Source of the DNA: Nocardia sp. XZ_19_385
Lineage (GTDB): Bacteria; Actinomycetota; Actinomycetes; Mycobacteriales; Mycobacteriaceae
Length of the DNA stretch: 64,000 nt
Assembly (NCBI RefSeq): GCF_015355755.1
Contig: NZ_JACVEE010000002.1
Coordinates: 496,001 to 560,000 of the forward strand
Direction: 5' to 3'
Positions 51,595 through 59,428 of this stretch are shown piece by piece. Made by a program: the position numbers and the translations under genes. Numbering within the stretch: the first letter of the stretch is position 1; every line of letters starts with the position of its first letter. The notes below the pieces were generated by a model. The model was not told where the DNA came from. It saw nothing but the letters and a program-made list of their open reading frames with translations, and searched no databases.

Positions 51595-51682
51595 GGCAGG
51601 GTATGCACACCGTGCAGTATTCGCCCGGAACCAGCCGAAATCGCCCATTCCAGCCGCGAATTGCACGATCTGCATACCTGCC
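51595..51682. repeat. Imperfect palindromic element, family B copy 2
   Basis: An 88-bp imperfect palindrome. Outer arms GGCAGGGTATGCACACCGTG (51595-51614) and, inverted, GGCAGGTATGCAGATCGTGC (51682-51663) align with small gaps, and pairing continues inward. It shares TGCACGATCTGCATAC with copy 1 at 33726-33741. Confidence 0.6.
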
Positions 51683-51960
51683 GCCGGTGTGCGGGACCCG
51701 ACCTAGTGGACCGACCTCTATAGGGCGGGGCGCCGCAGTACGGCAGTGGGCGCAGTTGCAAATTGCGCGACTCGTATCCCCTCCACCGGTGGGCCAGAAC
51801 CGACGTTGGCATAGTGCGCCGAGCTACTCGAGGCGGGACTCAGCGCGGCAGGGCGGCCCAGCGGCAAATCGGGCGACGCGTATCCCCGCCACCGGTGGGC
51901 CAGACCCGACGCTGGCACAGTGGGCCGACATCAGTAAGGCACAGCGCAGCAACGTGACAT
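51656..51960 (+). repeat. Three degenerate tandem repeats of about 105 bp
   Basis: Units begin at about 51656 (GCGAATTGC), 51758 (GCAAATTGC) and 51864 (GCAAATCGG), spaced 102 and 106 bp. The second and third copies are nearly identical over their first 60 bases, each containing CGTATCCCC, CACCGGTGGGCCAGA and TGGCA(T/C)AGTG. The first copy is more diverged and overlaps the family B palindrome. No spacer-repeat alternation typical of CRISPR is seen. Confidence 0.65.
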
Positions 51961-51982
51961 CGAGAAACCGTGGGGGCGGCGC

Positions 51983-53143
51983 ATGACGCCGGCGCGCATG
52001 TTCGAGGTGCGAGGGCGGGTGGTCTCGGCCTCACACATGCTGGACGACGGTGTGGTGAGCATCGCCGGGGACCGGATCGTAGCGGTACAGCCGTTTGTCG
52101 AATGGCGTGCTGCCCAAATGGATTCGCCCGAGCCTGCGTTCGAGGGAACGGTACTGCCCGGCCTGGTCGACATCCACAATCATGGCGGGTTCGGACATCG
52201 GTTCGACACCGTCGATGCCGGGGAGGCGCGGGCCGCGGCGGAATTTCATCATTCGCGTGGATCGACAACGGTTTTGGCGAGCGTGGTCACCGGGGCTGCG
52301 GCGGACATGGTTGCGCAGACGGCGGTGTTGCGGGAGCTGGCGGACGAGGGTCTGATCGGCGGAATTCATGCCGAGGGGCCGTTTCTCGCTGTAGCGCGAT
52401 GCGGGGCGCAGGACCCTCGGTTCCTGTGCGATCCCGACCCGCAGCTGACCGAGCAGCTGATAGCAGCCGCTGGTGGGCATCTTCGCGTGATGACTATCGC
52501 GCCGGAGCTGCCCGGATACGCGAAAGTGGCGCAACTGCTTTCCGAACACGGCGTCATTGTCGCGCTCGGCCACACCGACAGCGATTTCGGAGCGTTCCGG
52601 GAAGCTTTGCGGCCGAATGGGTTCGGCGATCTCGTCACGCACCTCGCCAACGGCATGCCCACCCTGCATCACAGGTCGGCCGGTCCGGTGGCCGCCGCGC
52701 TGGCGGCCGCGGCCGCCGGCGACGCGGTGGTCGAGCTGATCGGCGACGCCGTTCATGTCGATTCCGGCTTCGCCGCACTGGTTTTCGCTGCCGCGCCGCG
52801 CCGTGTGGCGTTGATCACAGACGCGATGCAGGCCGCGGGCATGCCGGACGGCGAGTATCGGCTCGGGCCGCAGTCCGTGCGCGTGGTCGAGGGCATCGCC
52901 CGGGTACCGAGCGGATCGATCGCCGGGGGGACATCCACCCTGCTGCGATGCGTGTCGTGGGCCGTCACGGAATGCGGTGTGCCGCTGCGGGACGCGGTTT
53001 GCGCCGCGTCCGCCGTCCCGGCCGCGGCGGTCGGGCTGACCGAGGTCGGTGACCTGCGAACACGGCAGTTCGCCGACTTGGTCATAGCCGATGACAATCT
53101 GCACTTGCGCCGGGTGCTCAGACGTGGACAGTGGTTGTCGTGA
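51983..53143 (+). CDS. nagA: N-acetylglucosamine/galactosamine-6-phosphate deacetylase
   Basis: A 386-aa amidohydrolase. Metal and substrate motifs in order: PGLVDIHNHGGFGH, IHAEGPFL, TIAPELPG, ALGHTDSDFG, THLANGMPTLHHRSAGP and the catalytic Asp in ALITDAMQAAGMPDG. This is the NagA/AgaA family that removes acetyl from N-acetylhexosamine 6-phosphate. It overlaps the PfkB gene by 4 nt. The neighbouring tagatose-type enzymes favour the galactosamine form of the substrate. ATG 51983 is preceded by a G-rich run. Confidence 0.93.
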   Translation: MTPARMFEVRGRVVSASHMLDDGVVSIAGDRIVAVQPFVEWRAAQMDSPEPAFEGTVLPGLVDIHNHGGFGHRFDTVDAGEARAAAEFHHSRGSTTVLASVVTGAAADMVAQTAVLRELADEGLIGGIHAEGPFLAVARCGAQDPRFLCDPDPQLTEQLIAAAGGHLRVMTIAPELPGYAKVAQLLSEHGVIVALGHTDSDFGAFREALRPNGFGDLVTHLANGMPTLHHRSAGPVAAALAAAAAGDAVVELIGDAVHVDSGFAALVFAAAPRRVALITDAMQAAGMPDGEYRLGPQSVRVVEGIARVPSGSIAGGTSTLLRCVSWAVTECGVPLRDAVCAASAVPAAAVGLTEVGDLRTRQFADLVIADDNLHLRRVLRRGQWLS

Positions 53144-54081
53144 TCCTCACCGTGACAATGAATCCCGCCTACGACATGACCTACCGCGTGGAGCGGTTCG
53201 AACGCGGCCAGGCGCACCGCGTGCGCTCGGTCGAGCAGCGCATCGGCGGCAAGGGCATCAATGTCACGAGAGTGCTGAACCAGCTCGGGAAGTACGCCCG
53301 GGCAACGGGTTTCGCGGACCACGCGTTCGCCGCCGCGGCCGAGCTGGAGATGCCGGTGGACTTCGTGCACGCACTGCCCTGGGTGCGGCGCACCGTGGTG
53401 ATCAGTGAATCCGACGACGGAACCGCCACCGCCCTCTGGGAACCGGGCGCCCGCGTCTCCAACCCGCATGCTGCGGAACAACTCACGATCCGGGTGGCGG
53501 GCCTGCTGCCCGACATCAACGGCCTCGTCATCTCCGGCTCCCTACCCGGCGGGATCGATTCCGGCCTACCCGCCGAAATCGCCCGCATCGCGGTCGAAGC
53601 CGGTATCCCGACGATCTGCGATGTCGACGGCGAGGCGTTGCGCCTGTCCGCCGAGGTCTCCGGCGTCGTCCTGATGCCCAACACCGAAGAGCTGGAGCGC
53701 CTCACCGGCCTCGTCCCCGTCACGCCCGCCGAGGTCGTGCACGCGGTTCGCCCCCTCCTGGAACGCGGCGTCCGCGCCATCATCGCCACCCGCGGCGCCG
53801 AAGGCATGATCGCCATCACCCCCGAGGGCGCCTGGGTCGCCGAACTACCCGAGGTACTCGCCGGAAATCCCACTGGCGCGGGCGATTCCGCTGCCGCCGC
53901 CGTCATCGCGGCCCTGTCCGAACGCGGCGAGCCCGATTGGCCCGCCATCCTCGTCAACGCGGTCGCCACCTCCGCCGCCGCCGTCGTCATCCCCGTAGCC
54001 GGCGAAATCGATCGCTGCCTGCGCACCCGCATCGCCCCGACCGTCGTCGTGGAGAAGCTGACCCAGACCACCACCGCATAA
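53140..54081 (+). CDS. PfkB family hexose/tagatose-phosphate kinase
   Basis: A 313-aa PfkB-type kinase of the 1-phosphofructokinase/tagatose-6-phosphate kinase group. Motifs: ILTVTMNPAYDMTYRVERF, GGKGINVTRVLNQLGK, ISGSLPGGI, MPNTEELERLTG and the anion hole GNPTGAGDSAAAAV with the catalytic Asp. GTG 53140 overlaps the nagA stop as GTGA. Given an aldolase directly downstream, phosphorylation of tagatose 6-phosphate to tagatose 1,6-bisphosphate is the favoured reaction; fructose 1-phosphate is the alternative. Confidence 0.92.
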   Translation: MILTVTMNPAYDMTYRVERFERGQAHRVRSVEQRIGGKGINVTRVLNQLGKYARATGFADHAFAAAAELEMPVDFVHALPWVRRTVVISESDDGTATALWEPGARVSNPHAAEQLTIRVAGLLPDINGLVISGSLPGGIDSGLPAEIARIAVEAGIPTICDVDGEALRLSAEVSGVVLMPNTEELERLTGLVPVTPAEVVHAVRPLLERGVRAIIATRGAEGMIAITPEGAWVAELPEVLAGNPTGAGDSAAAAVIAALSERGEPDWPAILVNAVATSAAAVVIPVAGEIDRCLRTRIAPTVVVEKLTQTTTA

Positions 54082-54097
54082 CGAGGAGCCTGCCCCC

Positions 54098-54925
54098 ATG
54101 CCGTTGACGCCAGTACCCGAGCTGATCACCGCCGCCCGCCCCGGCGGCCTGGGTGCCTTCAACGTCATAACCCTGGAGCACGCCGAGGCCATCGCCACCG
54201 GCGCCGAAGCCGCGGATCGCCCTGCCGTACTCCAGATCTCGGAGCACACCGTCAAGTACCACGGCAGCCTGGCGCCGCTCGCCCTGGCCTGCCTGCGCAT
54301 CGCCGCCGACAGCACCGCCCCGCTCACGGTGCACCTCGACCACGCCACTTCGTTCGAGCTCATCACTGCCGCAGCCGAACTCGGCATCCCCTCGGTCATG
54401 TACGACGGCTCCACCCTGGACTATGCCGCGAATGTCGCCGCCACCAAGGACATCGCCACCTGGTGCCACGCCCGCGGCATCTTCCTGGAAGCCGAACTCG
54501 GTGAAGTCGGCGGCAAAGACGGCGCGCACGCCCCCGGCGCCCGCACCGACCCCGCCGAAGCCGCCGACTTCGTCGCCGCCACCACCGTCGACGCCCTGGC
54601 CGTAGCCGTCGGCTCCTCGCACGCCATGCACACCCGCACCGCCGAACTCGACAACGACCTCATCACCCGACTATCCGCGAAAGTCCCCGTCCCCCTGGTC
54701 CTGCACGGCTCCTCCGGCGTCCCCGACACCGGCCTCCGCGCCGCCATCGACCACGGCATGACCAAAATCAACCTCGCCACCCGCCTGAACATCCAGGCCA
54801 CCAACGCCATCCGCAACACCCTCACCCAAGATGCAACCCTCTCTGACCCCCGCAAATACCTCACCCCCGCCCGCACCGCCATCCAGTCGGAGGTAACCCA
54901 CCTCCTCCACCTCCTGGCTCCATAA
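54098..54925 (+). CDS. Class II ketose-bisphosphate aldolase (tagatose/fructose type)
   Basis: A 275-aa class II aldolase. Zinc-ligand motifs HLDHATSFELI, AVGSSHAMH and LHGSSGVPD are present, with EAELGEVGGKDG between. The length and GFINNVIT-like start (GAFNVITLEHAEAI) match the short GatY/KbaY/FbaA-II group rather than the long actinobacterial Fba. With the PfkB kinase it should split tagatose 1,6-bisphosphate to DHAP and glyceraldehyde 3-phosphate. GAGGAG lies 12 nt before ATG 54098. Last gene of the plus-strand arm; a palindromic element follows the stop. Confidence 0.92.
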   Translation: MPLTPVPELITAARPGGLGAFNVITLEHAEAIATGAEAADRPAVLQISEHTVKYHGSLAPLALACLRIAADSTAPLTVHLDHATSFELITAAAELGIPSVMYDGSTLDYAANVAATKDIATWCHARGIFLEAELGEVGGKDGAHAPGARTDPAEAADFVAATTVDALAVAVGSSHAMHTRTAELDNDLITRLSAKVPVPLVLHGSSGVPDTGLRAAIDHGMTKINLATRLNIQATNAIRNTLTQDATLSDPRKYLTPARTAIQSEVTHLLHLLAP

Positions 54926-54982
54926 CCGGGACACCACCGAGGTCTGTACTCGCGAAACGCCTCGGCCATGTCCCGCCTATCG
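54922..54982. repeat. Palindromic element, family A copy 1
   Basis: Arms GGGACACCACCGAGG (54928-54942) and CCTCGGCCATGTCCC (54960-54974) with a 17-nt loop containing TACTCGCGAAA. The whole matches the inverse of the element at 62862-62922. It starts at the aldolase stop codon and could act as its terminator hairpin. The remaining 54983-55138 holds no gene. Confidence 0.7.
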
Positions 54983-55138
54983 ATCTCGGCGATTGTGAAT
55001 GGCGAGATTTTCTGGGGATAGGTGAAGTACAGGGGTTTTCGTGGGGCACGATCGGCGGTATGGGGGTTATCGACGAACCGTTTCCGGCTAGCTGGGCGTT
55101 GCGCGATGATCGGTGCGTTCCTGCCCCGCCGCAATTAT

Positions 55139-55162
55139 CCTTACTTTATACGCGAAGTAAGG
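55139..55162. promoter_or_regulatory. Operator of the AbrB-PIN toxin-antitoxin operon
   Basis: Perfect 8-bp inverted repeat CCTTACTT / AAGTAAGG around TATACGCG. The right arm runs into the AAGGAG ribosome binding site of the antitoxin gene, so a bound antitoxin would block initiation, the usual autoregulation of such modules. Confidence 0.65.
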
Positions 55163-55170
55163 AGAGGGTG

Positions 55171-55422
55171 ATGGATGCACTGGCTCGATTGACCACCAAG
55201 GGGCAGATCACGGTGCCGAAGGCGGTGCGGGATGCTCTGGACCTACACGCGGGAGACAACGTGCACTTCCGTGTGGAAGGGCAGGTGGTGGTGCTGGCCA
55301 GGACTCCCGACCTGCTCGAATTGGCCGGGAGTGTTCCGGTGCCACCGGAGGTACGGGGGAAGACCTGGGATGAGATTCGCGAGGCGGCGTGGGCCGCGCA
55401 ATGGGGGGACAACGAGCCGTGA
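55171..55422 (+). CDS. AbrB/MazE-fold antitoxin (VapB-like)
   Basis: An 83-aa protein. LARLTTKGQITVPKAVRDALDLHAGDNVHFRVEGQVVVLAR is a clear AbrB swapped-hairpin DNA-binding domain; the C-terminal tail (VPPEVRGKTWDEIREAAWAAQWGDNEP) is the usual toxin-binding segment. AAGGAG lies 6-8 nt before ATG 55171. Its stop overlaps the PIN toxin start as GTGA. Confidence 0.92.
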   Translation: MDALARLTTKGQITVPKAVRDALDLHAGDNVHFRVEGQVVVLARTPDLLELAGSVPVPPEVRGKTWDEIREAAWAAQWGDNEP

Positions 55423-55826
55423 CGGTTTACCTCGACACCAATATCCTCGTTCGCCATCTCACGCAGGACCCAGCGGAATTGGGCGTACGGGCGACTGCCT
55501 TCCTGGCAAAGGCAGACGAGTTGCACCTCTCCGACTTGATTCTGGCCGAGACCGTCTACGTTCTGCAGAGTGTCTACCGGGTGCCGCGACCACAGGTTGC
55601 CGCGTTGTCCAGGGCGATGATCGGCTCTCGGAACATCGCGACCAATGATCCCGCCTTACTGGTCAGAACCATCGATGTCTATGAACATCACCGGCTTTCC
55701 TTCGCGGACGCGTATCTGGTCGCCCTCGCCGAAGCATCCCCCGGATCGGCGATCGCCTCATTCGACAGAGGTATCGACAAGGTGCAGAGCATCAACAGGG
55801 TCGAGCCCGAAGACGTCCCCTACTGA
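55419..55826 (+). CDS. PIN-domain ribonuclease toxin (VapC-like)
   Basis: A 135-aa PIN-domain protein. Acidic residues are in place: VYLDTNILVRHL (first Asp), LAETVYVLQ (Glu), SFADAYLVALAE (third Asp) and ASFDRGIDK (fourth). Such toxins cut tRNA or rRNA and are held by the AbrB-type antitoxin encoded just upstream with 4-nt overlap. Its 3' end overlaps a convergent DUF3349 gene by 7 nt. Confidence 0.92.
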   Translation: MTVYLDTNILVRHLTQDPAELGVRATAFLAKADELHLSDLILAETVYVLQSVYRVPRPQVAALSRAMIGSRNIATNDPALLVRTIDVYEHHRLSFADAYLVALAEASPGSAIASFDRGIDKVQSINRVEPEDVPY

Positions 55827-56107
55827 TCCGCGGTCGGCCAGGCGTGGGCTTCGAGGCGGGATTGGACTCGGCTGACGTCGGGTTCGGACGGTAGTTCGTT
55901 GGTGACTTTGGTGATCATCACCTGGATGTCGGTTTTGTCGGCGGGGAAGTCGCCGGTGGTGGCGAGCTCCGTGGCGATCAAGCGGACTTCGTCGTCGGAG
56001 AGGCGGCGGCGGAGCAGGGCGATCAGGGGGATGTAGTCGGATTCCGGGACGCCGTCGGGATATCCGGCGCGCAGCCAGTCGATGATGGCGTGCAGGAATG
56101 GGGGCAC
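55820..56107 (-). CDS. DUF3349 domain protein (second copy)
   Basis: A 95-aa protein with FLHAIIDWLRAGYPDGVPESDYIPLIALLRRRLSDDEVRLIATELA, the DUF3349 core, known from mycobacterial Rv0543c whose structure is helical and whose role is unknown. GTG 56107 has GGAG 6 nt upstream. It is a tandem paralogue of the next gene (10-nt gap): both share LRAGYP.GVP.SDY..L.A.L...L. Probably a duplication. Confidence 0.85.
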   Translation of the reverse strand: MPPFLHAIIDWLRAGYPDGVPESDYIPLIALLRRRLSDDEVRLIATELATTGDFPADKTDIQVMITKVTNELPSEPDVSRVQSRLEAHAWPTADQ

Positions 56108-56117
56108 GGCGGCTCCG

Positions 56118-56447
56118 TCAGTCCGACTCGGTGAGTGGGGCGGCGAGGGGCCAGCCGCCGGCCGCCAGGTGGGAGGCGACCCGGGCGACATCCTGTGGGT
56201 CCGGCTGTTCGATGGCGAAGCGGGTGATCGCGTTTTCGATGTCGGTGTGGCTGATCTCGGACTTCGGGTTGCGGTCGGCGACAAGCTCTTCGGCGATGGC
56301 GACGACCTCGTAGTCGGTGAGGTGGCGGTGCAGCACGGCGAACAGCGCGACGTAGTCGGATTGCGGGACGCCCTGGGGGTATCCGGCGCGCAACCAGCCG
56401 ATAACGCGGCCTAGCAGTTTCTGCCGTGAGGCCTGTTGTTCCGTCAT
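56118..56447 (-). CDS. DUF3349 domain protein (first copy)
   Basis: A 109-aa protein with LLGRVIGWLRAGYPQGVPQSDYVALFAVLHRHLTDYEVVAIAEELV and a C-terminal RFAIEQPDPQDVARVASHLAAGGWPL segment. Same family as the following gene and similar along the full length. ATG 56447 is preceded by GAAGGG. Lies downstream of pitA and a small membrane protein gene in the same direction, as Rv0545c-Rv0543c in M. tuberculosis (from memory), which has one copy. Confidence 0.88.
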   Translation of the reverse strand: MTEQQASRQKLLGRVIGWLRAGYPQGVPQSDYVALFAVLHRHLTDYEVVAIAEELVADRNPKSEISHTDIENAITRFAIEQPDPQDVARVASHLAAGGWPLAAPLTESD

Positions 56448-56458
56448 AGCTCCGCCCT

Positions 56459-56743
56459 TCAGGCCTGTCCGAACACGTGGATGCCGAACTTGGCGGCGAG
56501 GAAGGCCTTCGCGGTGTACAGGATGCCGACGATGATCGCGGCGAGTACCAAGGCGAAGCAGGCCCACGCGCCGGCCAAGGCCGGGTAATTCCGCCTGGCC
56601 GCGCTGCCATCGGACTGAACGGTATCCGCGGACGACCACAGCCGCACGCCGACCGCGAAGACGATCGGCAGCCCGGCGCCCAGGATCAGCGCCGCCAGCG
56701 TGACATCCCACAGGGCTTTCAGATTCGTGGTGAGCGTATGCAT
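56459..56743 (-). CDS. Small membrane protein downstream of pitA
   Basis: A 94-aa protein with two hydrophobic helices (LAALILGAGLPIVFAVGVRL; AWACFALVLAAIIVGILYTA) joined by a short hydrophilic loop. The position between pitA and DUF3349 matches mycobacterial Rv0544c as remembered. Function unknown; a PiT-associated subunit is conceivable. It lies 10 nt after the pitA stop and 11 nt before the DUF3349 start, a tight operon. Confidence 0.85.
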   Translation of the reverse strand: MHTLTTNLKALWDVTLAALILGAGLPIVFAVGVRLWSSADTVQSDGSAARRNYPALAGAWACFALVLAAIIVGILYTAKAFLAAKFGIHVFGQA

Positions 56744-56753
56744 GCCTGCTCTC

Positions 56754-57974
56754 CTACTTCTTCGCCGAGCGCGTACCCGCGGGCACCTCGGTGGACGTGA
56801 TCACCTTGGTCTCCACGTCGGAGACATTGACGACCTCGGTCGAGCTCGGCCACTCGTTGACGTTGTGGGTGTCGACCGGGTTGCGCCGCGACCGCAGCCA
56901 CATCAGCGTCGACAGCGCGATCAGGATCGCGAAGACCACCAGCACACCGGCCAGCCCGCCGATGAAATGCGCGATGGCCCAGCAGATCGCCCCGGCCAGC
57001 CCGGCCAGCGGCAGGGTCAGCAGCCAGGCGACCGCCATCCGGCCCATCACGCCCCAGCGCACCTCGGCCCCCTTGCCCAGGCCACTGCCCAGGATGGAAC
57101 CGGTCGCGGTCTGCGTGGTGGACAGCGGCAGCCCGAAGTGCGCCGAAGTCAGAATGATCGCGGCCGAAGCGGATTCGGCGGCCAGGCCCTGCGGGGAGTC
57201 GATCTCGACCAGGCCCTTCCCGAGCGTGCGGATGATCCGCCAGCCACCGAGGTAGGTGCCGGCCGCGATGGCGATGGCGCAGGCGGCCATCACCCACAGC
57301 GGCATCTCCGCGTCCTTGGTCAGCGTGCCGTGCGCGACCAGCGCCAGGAAGATGACGCCCATCGTCTTCTGCGCGTCATTGGTGCCGTGCGCCAGCGACA
57401 CCAGCGAAGCCGAACCGATCTGCCCCCAGCGGAATCCGGTGGTGACCTTTTCCTGATTCGAGCCACGGGTGATCCGGTAGACCGCGCGCGTACCGATGGC
57501 CGCGACCAGCGCCGCCACGATCGGCGCGACCACCGCGGGCAACACGATCTTGGTGAGCACGCCCTGCGTGGCGCCGGTCCAAATCACCCCACCCCAGCCC
57601 AGCGAGGCGATGGTGGCGCCGATCAGCCCACCGAACAGCGCGTGCGAAGAACTCGACGGCAGCCCGAACAGCCAGGTCAGGACATTCCACAGAATGCCGC
57701 CGACCAGACCCGCGAACACGATGATCAGCAGGGCATGTCCGTCTACCGCGTCGAGCTGCACGATGCCCTTGGCGACGGTCGCGGCGACCGCGACCGACAG
57801 GAACGCGCCGATCAGGTTCAGGACCGCCGAAACCGCGACCGCGACCCGGGGACGCAGCGCCCCGGTGGCGATCGAGGTGGCCATCGCGTTGGCGGTGTCG
57901 TGGAAGCCGTTGGTGAAATCGAAAGCGAGTGCCGTGACGATGACGATCACGAGTACCAGTAATTCGGCGGTCAC
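56754..57974 (-). CDS. pitA: Low-affinity inorganic phosphate transporter (PiT family)
   Basis: A 406-aa PiT transporter from GTG 57974, moving metal-phosphate with protons. The two signature repeats are seen: FDFTNGFHDTANAMATSIATGAL near the N terminus and LAHGTNDAQKTMGVIFLAL in the second half, with about ten membrane segments and GLPSSSSHALFGGLIG / GLPLSTTQTATGSILG in the matching loops. The C-terminal tail is polar. First gene of a four-gene minus-strand set with the membrane protein and two DUF3349 genes. Confidence 0.95.
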   Translation of the reverse strand: MTAELLVLVIVIVTALAFDFTNGFHDTANAMATSIATGALRPRVAVAVSAVLNLIGAFLSVAVAATVAKGIVQLDAVDGHALLIIVFAGLVGGILWNVLTWLFGLPSSSSHALFGGLIGATIASLGWGGVIWTGATQGVLTKIVLPAVVAPIVAALVAAIGTRAVYRITRGSNQEKVTTGFRWGQIGSASLVSLAHGTNDAQKTMGVIFLALVAHGTLTKDAEMPLWVMAACAIAIAAGTYLGGWRIIRTLGKGLVEIDSPQGLAAESASAAIILTSAHFGLPLSTTQTATGSILGSGLGKGAEVRWGVMGRMAVAWLLTLPLAGLAGAICWAIAHFIGGLAGVLVVFAILIALSTLMWLRSRRNPVDTHNVNEWPSSTEVVNVSDVETKVITSTEVPAGTRSAKK

Positions 57975-58056
57975 GTGTCCAGTCTCCCGTATGGTCTGTC
58001 CGGATTGCCATGCGGTTGCCGTATGTCGCGACCTGAGTATGAGCTAACGTGGATCC

Positions 58057-59310
58057 TCACCACCGCGACGTCTTGCACCCTCCGGGTCCGTTCCCGGTGA
58101 ACATCTTGTCGATCCAGGCGTTCGCCTCCGCAATCGCGACGGCACCGGCGATGATGTGCTCGCCCGGGAAGATGTCGAGTTGCACGGGCGCCCCTTGCGC
58201 ACACCATTCGTCTTGGAGGTTCTCGGCCCCTTCGAGTGGAACCCAGAGCTCGTGGGCGCCGTGATACATGTACACCGGCACGCTCGGTGCGGTGTCACCC
58301 ATCCGGTTCTCGGCCAGGATTTTCTGGATCACCGGCTGCTCGAGCGGGTCGGGCACATCGGTCAGCATTTCCGCGGGGATCGGCAGGATCGCGCCGAGCA
58401 CGGCCTCCCCCGGGAAGCACAGGTCTTTGAAGAATTGCGCGAGGCGCCAGCCGTTGTCGTTGAGCATCCACATCATTTCCGGGTACTCGCGGGCGACTCC
58501 GAGAGTGGCGGCGAGGAAGACACCGGCGGCGGCATTGCGGCCGTTCATGGTGTGCAGGAGTAGTTCGAAATCGGCTGGGACGCCGCCGAATACGGCGCCG
58601 ACGAGATTCAGTTCCGGAGCGTAGGCGGGTGCGAGCTGCGCCGCCCAACCGGAGGCGATGGCGCCGCCGGAGTATCCGGTGACCACCGCGGGTGAGTCCG
58701 GGCGCAGGCCGAAGTCCGGGGTGTTGACCGACCCGCGTAGCGAATCGAGTACCGCGTGACCGGCCATCCGTCCGGCCGCATAGGCCTGTCTGGGGCCCTC
58801 ATGGTCGGGCACGACCACGGCGTAATTCCGGGACAGCGGAATCTGCGCGGCGATCAGATCGGCCGACGGGCCCTTGCGTAGCTGATAGGACGGGGCGCAG
58901 GTGTGGCCTAGGGAATCGATGGCGACATTGAAGGCGACCACCGGTCGTGCGCCCGGCCCGGTCCACGGCGCCTGCGGCACCAGCAGTGTCGCGACCACCG
59001 GCACCGGTCTGCCCTTGGTATCGGTGGAGCGGATCAAGAGTTCGGTGGAGGTCACCGGCGTGAGGGTCAGCCCGATCCCGCCGACTCTGGCGGCGAGTAC
59101 GGTGCCGGGCGCGGTGTCCTCGAAGCCGGCCGGCGGATCGTAGAACGGATCCCCGATGGGGGTCGGCATCACCGTCGCCGGATCGCGGACCACCGGTCTC
59201 GCCAGTTTCTCTATCTCGTCGACCGGCGTCGCTTGTGCGGCCGAAGCACCGCCGACGCACATCACCGCTAGAAGGACGACGGCTCTGCAAGCCGTCTTTC
59301 GTGACCACAT
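58057..59310 (-). CDS. Secreted LIP-family lipase (second copy)
   Basis: A 417-aa secreted lipase from ATG 59310 with signal peptide CRAVVLLAVMCVGGASAAQA. Catalytic features: VVVPDHEGPRQAYAAG, nucleophile GYSGGAIASGWAAQLAP and the C-terminal Asp/His in GAHELWVPLEG and IFPGEHIIAG. These LIP enzymes split triacylglycerols; a relative lies at 24.7 kb, but the two are only distantly similar. A ribosome binding site is not obvious, and an in-frame TTG at 59316 is possible. The gene precedes pitA on the same strand by 82 nt but a shared operon is not implied. Confidence 0.88.
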   Translation of the reverse strand: MWSRKTACRAVVLLAVMCVGGASAAQATPVDEIEKLARPVVRDPATVMPTPIGDPFYDPPAGFEDTAPGTVLAARVGGIGLTLTPVTSTELLIRSTDTKGRPVPVVATLLVPQAPWTGPGARPVVAFNVAIDSLGHTCAPSYQLRKGPSADLIAAQIPLSRNYAVVVPDHEGPRQAYAAGRMAGHAVLDSLRGSVNTPDFGLRPDSPAVVTGYSGGAIASGWAAQLAPAYAPELNLVGAVFGGVPADFELLLHTMNGRNAAAGVFLAATLGVAREYPEMMWMLNDNGWRLAQFFKDLCFPGEAVLGAILPIPAEMLTDVPDPLEQPVIQKILAENRMGDTAPSVPVYMYHGAHELWVPLEGAENLQDEWCAQGAPVQLDIFPGEHIIAGAVAIAEANAWIDKMFTGNGPGGCKTSRW

Positions 59311-59428
59311 CCGCAATGCCGAAACCCCGTTTCCGAACGCGTTATCGGACCAATGCCGGGACCAGTCTGGTCTATTGACCACGGCTTTCGCGGGAAGCGC
59401 ACCGAAGTATTCGAGGATGCGCCGGTGG

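Larger units (their letters stand above)
51523..51982. other. 460-nt gene-free stretch with repeats
   Basis: No credible gene. The stretch between the ROK kinase and nagA holds a family B palindrome (51595-51682) and three degenerate tandem copies of a roughly 105-bp unit (51656-51960). It must also contain nagA leader sequences with the G-rich ribosome binding site before ATG 51983. ORFs over it have no ribosome binding site or recognisable domain. Confidence 0.75.

Noticed and set aside
51506..51706. A 66-codon ORF in the gap before nagA
   Set aside because: It begins within the ROK gene, runs across the palindromic repeat and has no recognisable domain.
51656..51960. CRISPR array
   Set aside because: The repeat unit is about 105 bp and degenerate, only three copies occur, and there is no alternation of short repeats with unique spacers and no cas gene nearby.
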